The notes beneath the pieces are model-generated. The model ran no database searches and had not been told where the DNA came from. It saw nothing but the letters and a program-made list of their open reading frames with translations. This document shows, piece by piece, positions 1 through 8,744 of a stretch of 64,000 nt of DNA. Numbering within the stretch: position 1 is the stretch's first letter; the number at the start of each line of letters is the position of its first letter. Source of the stretch: Microbacteriaceae bacterium. GTDB taxonomy: Bacteria > Actinomycetota > Actinomycetes > Actinomycetales > Microbacteriaceae. A program made the position numbers and the translations under genes. The DNA lies in NCBI GenBank assembly GCA_025464975.1, contig JAODMT010000009.1:248001-312000 (forward strand), in the 5' to 3' direction.

Positions 1-413
1 TCTTGCCGCAGAGCCATCGCGTCATCGAGGGTCCGAACCGTATGGCGGCCAGCGATGGGCGGAAACGGCAACCGTCTGGCTCGCAGTCCGGTCGCGATCA
101 CCAGGGCGCTCCACGGGTACTCTCTGCCGTCATCGGTTGAGACCGAGCGATTGTCGAGGTCGGCGGTCACAGCCTGCGAGCCGAGAATCCACTCCACGTC
201 GGCGGTAGCCGCCCGTGCCGGGAACGCGACGGCCTCATGGGTGACCCCTGCCGACAGGACATCCTTCGACAGGGGCGGCCGGTTGTACGGGGCGTGCAAC
301 TCGGCACCTATAACCGTCACCGGCCCGGTGTAGCCCGATCGACGCAGCGCCTCGGCCGTTCGAAGACCCCCCATCGAGCCGCCGACGATCAACACCGGCC
401 GTCCCGCCGACAT
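1..413 (-). CDS. NAD(P)H:ferredoxin reductase, FAD-dependent (partial, N-terminal part)
   Basis: This gene runs off the left edge; about 137 codons are visible. The N-terminus reads MSAGRPVLIVGGSMGGLR, a Rossmann dinucleotide-binding motif (GGSMGG). It is followed by the NRPPLSKDVL segment and an ATGLRARRL motif, both typical of the FAD ferredoxin reductases that serve bacterial P450s and ring hydroxylases. The ATG overlaps the stop of the upstream ferredoxin gene (TGATG), so the two are translationally coupled. The likely role is to pass electrons from NAD(P)H through the ferredoxin to the P450 encoded at 4633. The family is clear; the partner assignment is inferred from context. Confidence 0.85.
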   Translation of the reverse strand, partial: MSAGRPVLIVGGSMGGLRTAEALRRSGYTGPVTVIGAELHAPYNRPPLSKDVLSAGVTHEAVAFPARAATADVEWILGSQAVTADLDNRSVSTDDGREYPWSALVIATGLRARRLPFPPIAGRHTVRTLDDAMALRQ

Positions 414-604
414 CACTCCACGATTCTGATGGCCTGCATCGGGCACACGTCAACCGCCGACTCGACGTTGTCCCGCTCCGATTCGTCGGCCTCGGCGTGG
501 TACTCGAGTTTGTCGTCCGCGTTCAGTGCGAACAGATTCGGCGCCTCGAACACACACTGGCCGTAGTGCTGGCAGGCATCCATGTTCACTTCGATCTTGA
601 TCAC
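413..604 (-). CDS. Small P450-type [3Fe-4S] ferredoxin
   Basis: A 63-residue acidic ferredoxin. Cysteines are at 11, 17 and 54, and Cys54 is followed by proline, giving the C-x2-?-x2-C...CP pattern of ferredoxins that donate electrons to actinobacterial P450s. The variable cluster position is Tyr14 instead of Cys, so a three-iron cluster is expected. The GTG start overlaps the stop of the FAH-family gene (GTGA), and the stop overlaps the start of the ferredoxin reductase. It therefore sits inside the ring-cleavage operon while its likely client, the P450 at 4633, is divergently transcribed about 4 kb away. Confidence 0.9.
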   Translation of the reverse strand: MIKIEVNMDACQHYGQCVFEAPNLFALNADDKLEYHAEADESERDNVESAVDVCPMQAIRIVE

Positions 605-1479
605 GGCAGGTCCTTAACGGTCGAGGGGTAGAGGTCCTTCGATGGGGTGCGGATGCCGCGGAACTCCCAGTCGCCGCCGAGCGCCGTCGAGACCACCTCT
701 TCGCTTTCGCTCGGCTGAGCGCCAACGTCAGTGCGAATCGGCGTCGGTCCCTCCACGATCACGTTTCGGAGGCTCCCGAGTCCCTCCACCTCCACCTCCA
801 CGATGTCTCCGGGTTCCACCGGTCGTGAGTGGGCCGGCGTGCCGGAGAACAATAGATCCCCGGGGCTCAGCGTGATTGTTCGCGCAATGTCGGCAACCAG
901 GTAGTTCATGTCCCATTCCATGTTGGCGGTGTTGTCGTCTTGCGCAACGGCGCCGTTGACCAGGGTGCGAATCTGCTTGCCACGAAAGTCCCAGTCCGTG
1001 ACAAGCCCCGGCCCGACCGGCGCGAGCGTGTCGCTTCCCTTCACCCGAAGCATCGATCCGGCGTCCGTGTCGCGAAAGTCATGAAGGCCAAAGTCGTTGC
1101 CGATCGTGTAGCCGGCGATGTGATCGCCAGCCTGTTCAGGCGACACGTTTCGGCAGGTGCGACCGATCACGATCACGATTTCGCCCTCAAAGTTCAGCCA
1201 CTTGCAGCCGAGTGGGCGAACCACGGATCCGCCATGACTGTTGAGCGCGGTAACTGGCTTTTGAAAGTAGGTCGGCGCGGCGGGAAGCCGCGTCATGAAC
1301 TCCTCGGTTCGGCTCGCGTAGTTGAGGTGCACGGCGATGATCTTGCTCGGCACCGTCGGCGGAAGGTGGGTCGCCGAGCGGGCATCCACCTCCCGACCGT
1401 CCGCGGCGACGAGGGACTCCCCGCGGCGCACCACCTCGGTTGCCACGCCGTCGAGAAGGATGCGCCGGGTCTCAGTCAC
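601..1479 (-). CDS. Fumarylacetoacetate hydrolase family protein (HpaG-like isomerase/decarboxylase)
   Basis: A 292-residue FAH-fold protein. The conserved SKIIAVHLNYASR, PTYFQKP, NFEGEIVIVIG and GYTIGNDFGLHDF stretches and the C-terminal GDLLFSGTPAHSRPVEPGD segment are those of 2-hydroxyhepta-2,4-diene-1,7-dioate isomerase / 5-oxopent-3-ene-1,2,5-tricarboxylate decarboxylase (HpaG/HpcE). I chose the GTG at 1479 because it overlaps the upstream dioxygenase stop by 8 nt and fits the family N-terminus; the longer open frame to 1611 is out of family. The product would process the ring-cleavage product after HpaD and HpaE. Exact substrate is not provable from sequence. Confidence 0.85.
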   Translation of the reverse strand: MTETRRILLDGVATEVVRRGESLVAADGREVDARSATHLPPTVPSKIIAVHLNYASRTEEFMTRLPAAPTYFQKPVTALNSHGGSVVRPLGCKWLNFEGEIVIVIGRTCRNVSPEQAGDHIAGYTIGNDFGLHDFRDTDAGSMLRVKGSDTLAPVGPGLVTDWDFRGKQIRTLVNGAVAQDDNTANMEWDMNYLVADIARTITLSPGDLLFSGTPAHSRPVEPGDIVEVEVEGLGSLRNVIVEGPTPIRTDVGAQPSESEEVVSTALGGDWEFRGIRTPSKDLYPSTVKDLP

Positions 1480-2380
1480 GCGACAGCGCCAGGTCTTTCG
1501 GGGAGGGGAATCCGCCCTCCGGCCGCGGGAACCACACGTGCACCTGGCCGGTTCCGATTGAGTTCTCGTAGTCGCTGTAAAGCATCCCTCTGGCCGAGCA
1601 ATTCTCCTCACCGACGGCGCCGGCAGCGAGCAACCAGTGGCCGAACATCGCTTCTGGACGAACCCGGTGAAACTCGGGCATGTTCTCGAGGATTTTGCCG
1701 TGTTCGCCGGCCTTCATCCAGTCCAGTCGCTCGTAGTCGGCAGCCCGGGCCTCCGGCGAGAAGATGTGCGACGGGTCGCTTGCCTCGTGCTTGCGCAGCT
1801 CCCGGAGCTTGTAGAAGGTGTGAGACAGCGCTCCGGACGCGAGGAGGATCACCCGCCGATCGCTTGCCGCGATGGCCTCGCCGAGGGCGCGACCGGCGCG
1901 GAGCATGTCCTCGTCGGTGCCGGTCTGACAGACGCTGAGGCTCACCCAGCGCTTGTCGAGTCCCTCGCCGAGGAACTTCCACAGGTTGATCGTGGCGTAC
2001 ATGACGGGCAGGTCCGGGTCGTCGATTGCAGTGACCCAGGTTCCGTTCTTCTCCGCACGCTCCTCGACAAGCCGGGCCAGTTCAGGATCTCCGCGGTAGT
2101 CGAACGGCACACCGTGCATGCCGCGCGGCAGCTCCTCCGATGTGAACTTCCCGCTTCGTCGCTCCTGCGCCGAAATCACGTATTCCACGGTGGTGGCCCA
2201 GTGGCTGTCGAGCACGACGACGGTGTCGTAATCGGCAGTCTCAAATACGTCCTTGCGCAGCTTCTCGAGGCCGGCGACGAGCGAGATGTCGTCGCCGTCG
2301 TTAAGCTCCCGACGCTCGGCCTCCGGCAGCATGATGGTGGGCACGTGGGCGATGAGCCCCACCCCGACTACTTCTCCCAT
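1472..2380 (-). CDS. hpaD: Class III extradiol ring-cleavage dioxygenase, 3,4-dihydroxyphenylacetate 2,3-dioxygenase-like
   Basis: A 302-residue LigB-superfamily protein. It matches HpaD along its length: AHVPT with His12 near the N-terminus, VVLDSHW with His60, SEELP, the YRGDPELA segment, LASGALSH, and a C-terminal GTGQVHVWFP. The histidines are candidate ligands for the active-site Fe(II). The reaction would be proximal (meta) cleavage of homoprotocatechuate or a related catechol. A Shine-Dalgarno sequence (GGAAGGA) lies seven bases before the ATG, and the start is only 3 nt after the stop of the HpaE-like gene. The catecholic substrate is inferred from similarity to HpaD and from the HpaE and FAH neighbours. 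Confidence 0.88.
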   Translation of the reverse strand: MGEVVGVGLIAHVPTIMLPEAERRELNDGDDISLVAGLEKLRKDVFETADYDTVVVLDSHWATTVEYVISAQERRSGKFTSEELPRGMHGVPFDYRGDPELARLVEERAEKNGTWVTAIDDPDLPVMYATINLWKFLGEGLDKRWVSLSVCQTGTDEDMLRAGRALGEAIAASDRRVILLASGALSHTFYKLRELRKHEASDPSHIFSPEARAADYERLDWMKAGEHGKILENMPEFHRVRPEAMFGHWLLAAGAVGEENCSARGMLYSDYENSIGTGQVHVWFPRPEGGFPSPKDLALSRD

Positions 2381-2383
2381 GAG

Positions 2384-3862
2384 CTATTCCTTCCATCCGT
2401 GTGGGGCCACGACCGTGTTCTTCACGTCCGCATAAAAGTCGAAGGACCACGTGCCACCCTCGCGGCCGATGCCGGACTTCTTGGAACCGCCGAATGGCGC
2501 CCGAAGGTCCCGCACAAAGAAGCAATTGACCCAGACCGTGCCGGCAACCAGGCGACGAGCGATCTCGTCGGCGTGCCGTCGATCTCCGGAAACGAGCACG
2601 GCGGCGAGCCCGAACTCCGTGCCATTCGCCAGTTCGATTGCCTCCTCGTCAGTGGAGAAGGTCTGCATGGTGAGGACCGGCCCGAAGACCTCCTGGGTGA
2701 GAATCTCACTACCGGCAGCGACCTGGTCGATGAGAGTTGGCCGAAAATACAGCCCGCCAAGCTCTGAGTTTGCCTCTCCGCCGAACACGATGTTGGCGCC
2801 TTCGGCCTTCGCACGGTCGACAAATCCCCTGATGCGTTCGAAATGCCGAAGATGTACCTGCGGTCCGATGTCCGTCTCGGGGTCTCGCGGGTCACCCTGC
2901 CGAAGGGAGCCAACCTGGGCGCGGAAGGCGTCGGCGAATTCCGTCGCGATGCTTTCGTGCACGAGGATTCGGGTGCCGGAGAGGCAAACCTGACCGGCGT
3001 TGTCGTATTGCTCGACGGCGAGGTTCGCCGCAAGTCCGAGGTCGGCGTCCGCGAGCACAATGCACGGGCTCTTGCCGCCGAGTTCAAAGCTGCACGGGGT
3101 CAGGTTGTCCGCCGCGGCCCTGGCGATGGTCTTGGCCGTTGGCACCGAACCGGTGAAGGAGATTCGGCTCACGCCGGGGTGGGCGACGAGCGCTGCGCCG
3201 GCCTCAGCGCCGTAGCCCTGCACGACGTTGAACGCCCCGTCGGGGAGCCCGGCCTGCTTCGTGAAGTCGGCGAGGAGCGACGCAGTGAGCGGTGTCCACT
3301 CCGCTGGCTTCAGCACGACGGTGTCTCCCGCGGCGAGCGCCGGAGCGATGCGCCAAGTGGCGAGCATGAGTGGGGCATTCCACGGGGTGATGATGGCTGC
3401 GACGCCGGACGGATCCCAGGACACGTGGTTGGTGTGGCCGCGCGTGTCGAAATCCGGGTGGTCGAGGTGTTCGAGCAACCAGTCCGCGAAGAAGCGGAAG
3501 TTGTGGGCGACCCGAGGCATCACACCGCGCAGGTTGCTTCGCAACAGCCCGCCGTTGTCGAGAGTCTCCACCATGGCGAGCAGCTCAATGTTCTGTTCGA
3601 CGAGGTCGGCAATTCTGTGCAGAACTGCCGAGCGCTCGGCCGCGGGCGTGGCTGCCCAGCCGGGGAAGGCTGCTCGAGCCGCGGCGACCGCGGCATCCAC
3701 TTCGCGCGGTCCGCCACGGGCGATCTCGCCGAGCGCTGCGCCGTCGATCGGCGAACAGTTAGAGAACGTGAGCGCCGATCCGACTCGTGATCCCCCGATG
3801 TAGTGCCTGGTGTCCACCGCGACGCCGGCCACTGAGAAGCTTGTCGCGTGCGTCATCGTCAT
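2384..3862 (-). CDS. hpaE: Aldehyde dehydrogenase, 5-carboxymethyl-2-hydroxymuconate semialdehyde dehydrogenase-like
   Basis: A 492-residue NAD-dependent aldehyde dehydrogenase. It has the FTGSV nucleotide loop, ELGGKSP, the catalytic cysteine in NAGQVCLSG and EVFGPV. RVAHNFRFFADW and the C-terminal VRDLRAPFGGSKKSGIGREG resemble HpaE more than general ALDHs. It leads the ring-cleavage operon. Two ATGs at 3892/3889 and two at 3862/3856 are possible. I favour 3862 because the frame 5' of it has no family similarity and a GAGAG element precedes it. A candidate -10 (TAAGGT, minus strand 3921-3916) and an operator palindrome (3897-3914) lie upstream, so repression of this operon is likely. Confidence 0.88.
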   Translation of the reverse strand: MTMTHATSFSVAGVAVDTRHYIGGSRVGSALTFSNCSPIDGAALGEIARGGPREVDAAVAAARAAFPGWAATPAAERSAVLHRIADLVEQNIELLAMVETLDNGGLLRSNLRGVMPRVAHNFRFFADWLLEHLDHPDFDTRGHTNHVSWDPSGVAAIITPWNAPLMLATWRIAPALAAGDTVVLKPAEWTPLTASLLADFTKQAGLPDGAFNVVQGYGAEAGAALVAHPGVSRISFTGSVPTAKTIARAAADNLTPCSFELGGKSPCIVLADADLGLAANLAVEQYDNAGQVCLSGTRILVHESIATEFADAFRAQVGSLRQGDPRDPETDIGPQVHLRHFERIRGFVDRAKAEGANIVFGGEANSELGGLYFRPTLIDQVAAGSEILTQEVFGPVLTMQTFSTDEEAIELANGTEFGLAAVLVSGDRRHADEIARRLVAGTVWVNCFFVRDLRAPFGGSKKSGIGREGGTWSFDFYADVKNTVVAPHGWKE

Positions 3863-3896
3863 TGGCTGCTCTCGTCTCGAAGGGCTCATCATTAAG

Positions 3897-3914
3897 TCGT
3901 TCGGATGCTAATGA
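3897..3914. promoter_or_regulatory. Operator palindrome (regulon site 1) of the hpaE operon
   Basis: TCGTTC-GGATGC-TAATGA. The left half is a perfect match to the shared motif and the right half is one base off the degenerate consensus [GT]AAC[GA]A. It lies directly downstream of a candidate minus-strand -10 (TAAGGT), over the expected transcription start, which is a repressor position. Confidence 0.6.
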
Positions 3915-3964
3915 AACCTTAGCGAATAGCGGATGCCGGAACAACCGGCCGACGAGCGGTCCTC

Positions 3965-4465
3965 CTACTCGGGCTTCTCCACATGAGCGGTGACGAGGCG
4001 CAGCATCTCTGCGAACTCGTCCCGGCGGGAGGCATCGATCGGGCTTGCGATGTGCTGTTCCTGCACGTTGAACGCGGGAAACAGGGTGTTCATCAGCGTA
4101 CGGCCGGCCGGCGTGAGCCGAACGACGACGAGCCTGCCGTCGCTGTGGCTCCTCTCCCGCTGCAGCCATCCGCGGCCCTCTAGGGTGGAAAGCACACCGG
4201 TCAAGGTTGCCTTGGAAAAACCGCCCTCCAGCGCAATCTGCCTGGTCTCGATCGGTTCCCAAATCCAGGTCACCCAGAGCACGACGAATGCGGTCCACGA
4301 CAGGTTGTTCTCGGAGAGCACCGTACGTTCGAAGTGATTGCGCACGGCGTTGGCCGCCCGGAAGAGATTTGACGCAACCGCCATTGCCGAGTAGTCGAGC
4401 CGCAAATCCCCAAGGCGCGCTTCCACCTGTCGTTCCGTCTCGGCGAGCGTGTGCGGGCTGGCCAT
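3965..4465 (-). CDS. MarR-family transcriptional regulator
   Basis: A 166-residue winged-helix regulator. The helix-turn-helix region (TRQIALEGGFSKATLTGVLSTLE) and the wing (RERSHSDGRLVVVRLTPAG) are typical MarR elements, with flanking helices for dimerisation. A GAGGAG Shine-Dalgarno sequence precedes the ATG. It lies between the hpaE operon and the divergent P450-decarboxylase operon. It is the only regulator in the first 13 kb and the best candidate to bind the six 18-bp palindromes in this region. MarR proteins that control aromatic catabolism normally release DNA on binding a pathway ligand; that ligand is unknown here. Confidence 0.9.
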   Translation of the reverse strand: MASPHTLAETERQVEARLGDLRLDYSAMAVASNLFRAANAVRNHFERTVLSENNLSWTAFVVLWVTWIWEPIETRQIALEGGFSKATLTGVLSTLEGRGWLQRERSHSDGRLVVVRLTPAGRTLMNTLFPAFNVQEQHIASPIDASRRDEFAEMLRLVTAHVEKPE

Positions 4466-4584
4466 CGTTTTTTCTCCTCAAAACATTGCGAACGCTGGTC
4501 ACTCTATGTGCCGGGCGACTTCGATTTGATCACCCGACATCGCCCGCGTGTGCTCGGTGGCCGAATGCTATCGTCTGTGTTAAC

Positions 4585-4602
4585 TTGTTCGCCCCCTAAC
4601 AA
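4585..4602. promoter_or_regulatory. Operator palindrome (regulon site 2) between MarR gene and P450
   Basis: TTGTTC-GCCCCC-TAACAA, part of a longer CTTGTT-N8-AACAAG inverted repeat (4584-4603). An AT-rich candidate -10 (GATAAT, 4603-4608) follows directly, so a bound protein would cover the -35/spacer of the P450 promoter. It may also serve the MarR gene. Confidence 0.65.
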
Positions 4603-4632
4603 GATAATAATTGACCGATAGCGAGGACTGAG

Positions 4633-5892
4633 TTGACTTCAACGACGAACGTCACCTTGGCCGATCTCGACCTCTTCGAGACCGGCGACCCGTGGCGCGT
4701 GTTCGACGAGCTGCGCACCACGTCACCCGTGCATTGGGACGAGGAGGAGGCCCCGAATCACGGCTTCTGGTCCCTCACCCGATACCACGACATTGTCGGC
4801 GTCTTGCGCGACACCGAAACGTTCTCGAGTGAACGCGGTGCCGTCAACCTCGAGGAGCTGGATGCCGATCAGATCGAGGCCCGCAAGTCCATGCTCGAGA
4901 CCGACGGCACGCGGCATCGCTCCCTCCGCAAACTCATGCAGGGCGAGTTCAGCCCGAAGGCGGTCGCCGGGTATGAGACCTTCCTTCGCGGACTAACCGC
5001 GACGACGCTCGACGCCGCATTCGCCAAGACCGAGTTCGACTTCGTGGCGGAGGTCGCGGCCGACTTCCCCATTCGAGTACTCGCGAGAATGCTCGACGTG
5101 CCGGAGGCCGACATCTACAAGCTCATCGAGTGGGGCAACCGCATGGTTGGCAACACCGACCCGGAACACACCGATGTTCTCGCAAGCTCGGAGGAGAGCG
5201 AAAAGTACCGGCTGTTGCCGTTCCGCTCCCCCGCGGCGCGAGAGGTCTTCGACTACGGCAACGCGCTCGCGCGGCAGCGCCGCGGCAAGGACGGCACCGA
5301 CCTCGTCTCGCGGCTGATCAACCAGACGCCGATCGACGGCATCCCGCTCTCCGAACGAGACTTCAACAGCTACTTCCTGTTGCTCGTTGTCGCCGGAAAC
5401 GAAACGACAAGGCACACCATCACCCATTCGATGAACTATCTGATCCAAAACCCCGACCAGCTTGCCCTTCTGCAGGACCGGCCGGAGCTGATCCCGTGGG
5501 CGGTGGAGGAGTTCTTGCGTCTCGCCAGCCCGGTCTACCATTTCCGTCGCACTGCGACGCGGGACACCGAGATCAACGGTCAGACGATCCGGGAGGGCGA
5601 CAAGGTGGTCCCCTGGTTCGCCGCCGGTAACCGCGATCCGGAGGTCTTTGCCGACCCGTACCGGATGGATGTCACTCGCATGCCGAACGAACACATGGCC
5701 TTCGGCCGCGGCGGACCGCACATGTGTCTCGGCAACGCGCTAGCGCGGCTGGAGATCCGGGTGATGTTTGAGGAGCTGTTGCCCCGCGTCACCGGAATGG
5801 AGCGACTCGGAGAGGTCGCAAAGCTCCGGAGCAACTTCGTCAACGGCATCAAGCGATTCCCGGTTCGCGTTCACCTCGCGAGCGACCGGTGA
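4633..5892 (+). CDS. Cytochrome P450 (class I bacterial type)
   Basis: A 419-residue soluble P450. The oxygen-binding I-helix motif is AGNETT, the ExxR pair lies in EEFLRLASPVYHFRR, and the heme-binding loop is FGRGGPHMCLG with the ligand at Cys365. The NRDPEVFADPYRMDVTR segment recalls CYP124/CYP125/CYP142-like actinobacterial enzymes, but substrate cannot be told from this. It starts at a TTG with GCGAGGA five bases upstream. Electrons probably come from the ferredoxin and reductase of the divergent operon. The gene is coupled to the decarboxylase by a 4-nt overlap. Possible reactions are aromatic hydroxylation or alpha-carbon hydroxylation of an amine or amide. Confidence 0.93.
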   Translation: MTSTTNVTLADLDLFETGDPWRVFDELRTTSPVHWDEEEAPNHGFWSLTRYHDIVGVLRDTETFSSERGAVNLEELDADQIEARKSMLETDGTRHRSLRKLMQGEFSPKAVAGYETFLRGLTATTLDAAFAKTEFDFVAEVAADFPIRVLARMLDVPEADIYKLIEWGNRMVGNTDPEHTDVLASSEESEKYRLLPFRSPAAREVFDYGNALARQRRGKDGTDLVSRLINQTPIDGIPLSERDFNSYFLLLVVAGNETTRHTITHSMNYLIQNPDQLALLQDRPELIPWAVEEFLRLASPVYHFRRTATRDTEINGQTIREGDKVVPWFAAGNRDPEVFADPYRMDVTRMPNEHMAFGRGGPHMCLGNALARLEIRVMFEELLPRVTGMERLGEVAKLRSNFVNGIKRFPVRVHLASDR

Positions 5893-7307
5893 CCGCGATT
5901 CACGACACCCCTCCCCAGGCCGACGCACACTCGGGCGACGGCACGGGCATCCACACGCTCGAGACGCATCCGGTGTGGGGAGACGAGTCCGAGATCGTCG
6001 ACCTCGCGGTCGACTGGGCGGCGCGGCGAGTGGTTCGCCACACCGATCCGCTCGCGACGGCGAGGCCTGCCTCCGAGCTCGCGGCCGCGGCCGGCCGCAC
6101 AATCACACCGCACGGGATCGGTGGGGCTGCCGCACTCGACGTCTTTGACCGAGTACTCGAGCCGGCCACGCGATCGCAAGACGACCCGCTTAACCTCGCC
6201 TACATCGCAGCGGCGCCGACTCGAGCCGCCATCGCCTTCGACCTGGTCACGAGCAGCGCCAACATTTTCGGCGGACTGTGGGAGGCCGGGGCCGGAGGAA
6301 TCTTTGCCGAGAACGAGGCCCTCGCCTGGATCGTCGGTCTGCTCGGCTGGCCGGACACTGCCGGCGGCTGTTTCGTCTCCGGCGGCACGTCGGGCAATCT
6401 CTCGGCGCTCATGACCGCGCGTGAGACCGCAAAGGCGCGACGCGGTGGGCGCCCGGCCGGTGGGTGGGAGCTTGCCTGCACCGAACACGCGCACTCCTCG
6501 ATCCACTCCGCGGCGAAGGCCCTCGATGTCGACGTTGTCGACGTGCCGACGGATGCCCGCGGCCACCTCACCGGCCGCGAGTTGCGATCGGTGCTCGAAC
6601 GGCACCCCAACGTGTTCGCCGTCGTCGCCTCGGCCGGCACGACCAACGAGGGTCTCGTGGACGACCTCGAGGACGTCGCCGCGGTGGCCCGGGAGTTCGG
6701 CGTCTGGTTGCATGTCGACGGCGCCTACGGCGGTGCCGGTCTCGCTGCGCCGAGCGTCCGTGGGCTCTTCGCCGGCATCGAGAACGCGGACAGCTTCATC
6801 GTCGATCCACATAAGTGGCTCTTCGCCCCCTATGACTGTTGCGCCCTGCTCTACCGCGACCCCGAACTAGCGCGAGCGACCCATGCGCAACACGCGAGCT
6901 ATCTGGACCACGTCGATCGGGAGGCCTGGAATCCGAGCGACTTCGCCCTGCACCTGACCCGACGGGTGCGCGGCCTTCCGCTGTGGTTCAGCCTCGCGAG
7001 CCACGGAACCGACCGGTATCGGGACGCCGTCGAGCGGTCGCTAGAGACGACCCAAGTGGTCGCGGACGGGATCCGCGAGTCTGGTCACCTTCGGCTGGTT
7101 CGGGAACCGGAATTGTCGGTCGTGCTCTTCGAGCGCCCGGGGTGGGAGCCGGCGGACTATGCAGAGTGGTCGCACCGGATGGCGGCGGCCGGCACGATGC
7201 TCTGCATCCCGACCACCTGGCGCGGGCGCACCGTGCTGAGGTTCGCCTTCGTCAATCCTCAGACAGACCCGAAGTGGGTGCTGGAGATCCTCGAGACCCT
7301 CCGCTAG
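5889..7307 (+). CDS. PLP-dependent group II amino-acid decarboxylase (aromatic-amino-acid/diaminobutyrate type)
   Basis: A 472-residue fold-type I PLP enzyme. GGCFVSGGTSGNLSAL is the phosphate-binding region, HVDGAYGGA carries the PLP aspartate, and Lys309 in VDPHKWLF is the Schiff-base lysine. These motifs define the group II decarboxylases (aromatic-L-amino-acid, histidine, L-2,4-diaminobutyrate, glutamate). A GTG start overlaps the P450 stop by 4 nt (GTGA), so the two are made together. Together with the gamma-glutamyl ligase and the Puu-like dehydrogenase downstream, it probably produces the amine that feeds the pathway. An aromatic substrate is inferred from the homoprotocatechuate genes, not seen. 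Confidence 0.9.
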   Translation: MTAIHDTPPQADAHSGDGTGIHTLETHPVWGDESEIVDLAVDWAARRVVRHTDPLATARPASELAAAAGRTITPHGIGGAAALDVFDRVLEPATRSQDDPLNLAYIAAAPTRAAIAFDLVTSSANIFGGLWEAGAGGIFAENEALAWIVGLLGWPDTAGGCFVSGGTSGNLSALMTARETAKARRGGRPAGGWELACTEHAHSSIHSAAKALDVDVVDVPTDARGHLTGRELRSVLERHPNVFAVVASAGTTNEGLVDDLEDVAAVAREFGVWLHVDGAYGGAGLAAPSVRGLFAGIENADSFIVDPHKWLFAPYDCCALLYRDPELARATHAQHASYLDHVDREAWNPSDFALHLTRRVRGLPLWFSLASHGTDRYRDAVERSLETTQVVADGIRESGHLRLVREPELSVVLFERPGWEPADYAEWSHRMAAAGTMLCIPTTWRGRTVLRFAFVNPQTDPKWVLEILETLR

Positions 7308-7342
7308 GTCGGGCACCCGATTTAGCCCTAGTATCGCACTAT

Positions 7343-7360
7343 TCGTTCAGGGCCGAACGA
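7343..7360. promoter_or_regulatory. Operator palindrome (regulon site 3) of the glutamine-synthetase-like gene
   Basis: TCGTTC-AGGGCC-GAACGA, a perfect 6+6 inverted repeat with a 6-nt spacer and the best match to the shared motif. A candidate -10 (TAGTAT, 7329-7334) lies just upstream, so the palindrome covers the transcription start, as expected for a repressor. Confidence 0.7.
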
Positions 7361-7379
7361 TTCACTGTCCGGAGGATAA

Positions 7380-8732
7380 ATGAGTATCGACGCGGCTGCT
7401 CTTCGTTCAGAACTGGAAGCCAAGGGCATCGACGTGCTGAGGCTGATCTACGCCGACATCCTCGGGCTGACCCGATCCAAGGACTTGCTTGTCAGCCAGC
7501 TCGAACGGGTGGCCGTCAACGGGCCGACCTTCTGTCAGGGCGTCTGGGTGACGACGAGCCGCGGCGGGGTACTCGATGGCAACAACATCATGTCGAATGG
7601 ACTGCCCGACCTCGTGACCCGGATCGACTCTTCCACGCTCACCCCGATGCCGTGGGAACCCGGAGTCGCCCTCGTGATCGCCGACGCGTTCAACCCGGAC
7701 GAGTCGGCGAGCGAACTCGCCCCGCGCTCGGTGCTTCGGCGGGTCATTGCTCGCTACGAAGCTCTTGGTCTCACGCCCATCGTCGGACCGGAACTCGAGT
7801 TCTACATCGCCGAGCGTGGCGACACCGGCCAGTGGCAGCGTGCACTGTCCGCCACCGGGCGGGTGTACACCACGGGCGCCTGGGTAGACCCCAACGGAAC
7901 CTTCCTCAACCTGCTCCGGATGCTCGATCGGATGGACATCGGCGTGGTGGCGGGCAATCACGAGTTCAGCCCGTCCCAATACGAGATCAATCTGTGGCAC
8001 GGCGAAGCCCTTCGCGCCGCCGACCGAACCTTTCTCTTCAAGACCGCGATCAAGGACGTCGTCGCGCGGTCCGGGCAACTGGCGACCTTTCTCGGCAAGC
8101 CCTGGAGCGACGAGGGCGGAAGCGGTTTTCACCTGCACTTCTCCGTTGCGGACCGCACCGGGGCGAACCTCATGTCGGAGCCGAGTGGCGAGCTCACACC
8201 GGTCGCGAATCGGATGATCGCCGGCATACTGCACAACGCGCCCGCGCTCGCGGCGATCTGCAACCCGACGGTGAATGCCTACAAGCGGCTCGGGCCGGAC
8301 ACGCTCGCGCCGTACCGGGCGAACTGGGGGCACGACAACCGGAGCGCCATGGTTCGGGTTCCGCCGGAACGAGGCTCGGGAACCCGGCTCGAGATTCGGC
8401 TCGGCGACGGTGCCGCTAACCCGTACCTGATTGTGGCCGCCGTGTTGGCCGCTGGTCTTGACGGCATCACCCGCGAACTCGAGGCGCCGCCAAGCGCCGA
8501 CGGTTGGGCGTACGAAAATGAGGCCGCTGAGGTGCTTCCCATGACGCTGGCCGCGGCCCTCGACGCCCTGGAGACCAACAACGCCCTACGCGACGCCCTC
8601 GGTTCGCCAATGATCGACGTGTTCAGCATGCTCAAGCGCGACGAGGTCGCGCGGTACGAGGAGGCGACCGACGACCCTGCAACCCGCGACGTCACGCAGT
8701 GGGAACTCGAGGAGTACCTCGAGGGATATTGA
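7380..8732 (+). CDS. Glutamine synthetase-like protein (probable gamma-glutamyl-amine ligase)
   Basis: A 450-residue member of the glutamine synthetase fold with a strong GGAGG Shine-Dalgarno sequence. The ATP/glutamate-site motifs are modified from true GlnA: VAGNHEFSPSQYEINL, GSGFHLHFS, NPTVNAYKRL, NRSAMVRVP and RLEIRLGD. The usual adenylylation tyrosine region is absent. Such divergent paralogues (PuuA, IpuC, GlnA3/GlnA4 types) join glutamate to an amine in place of ammonia. With a decarboxylase just upstream and a PuuC-like dehydrogenase in the same regulon, gamma-glutamylation of the decarboxylation product is the best guess. It is a separate unit with its own operator. Confidence 0.85.
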   Translation: MSIDAAALRSELEAKGIDVLRLIYADILGLTRSKDLLVSQLERVAVNGPTFCQGVWVTTSRGGVLDGNNIMSNGLPDLVTRIDSSTLTPMPWEPGVALVIADAFNPDESASELAPRSVLRRVIARYEALGLTPIVGPELEFYIAERGDTGQWQRALSATGRVYTTGAWVDPNGTFLNLLRMLDRMDIGVVAGNHEFSPSQYEINLWHGEALRAADRTFLFKTAIKDVVARSGQLATFLGKPWSDEGGSGFHLHFSVADRTGANLMSEPSGELTPVANRMIAGILHNAPALAAICNPTVNAYKRLGPDTLAPYRANWGHDNRSAMVRVPPERGSGTRLEIRLGDGAANPYLIVAAVLAAGLDGITRELEAPPSADGWAYENEAAEVLPMTLAAALDALETNNALRDALGSPMIDVFSMLKRDEVARYEEATDDPATRDVTQWELEEYLEGY

Positions 8733-8744
8733 CGAAAAGGCGCC

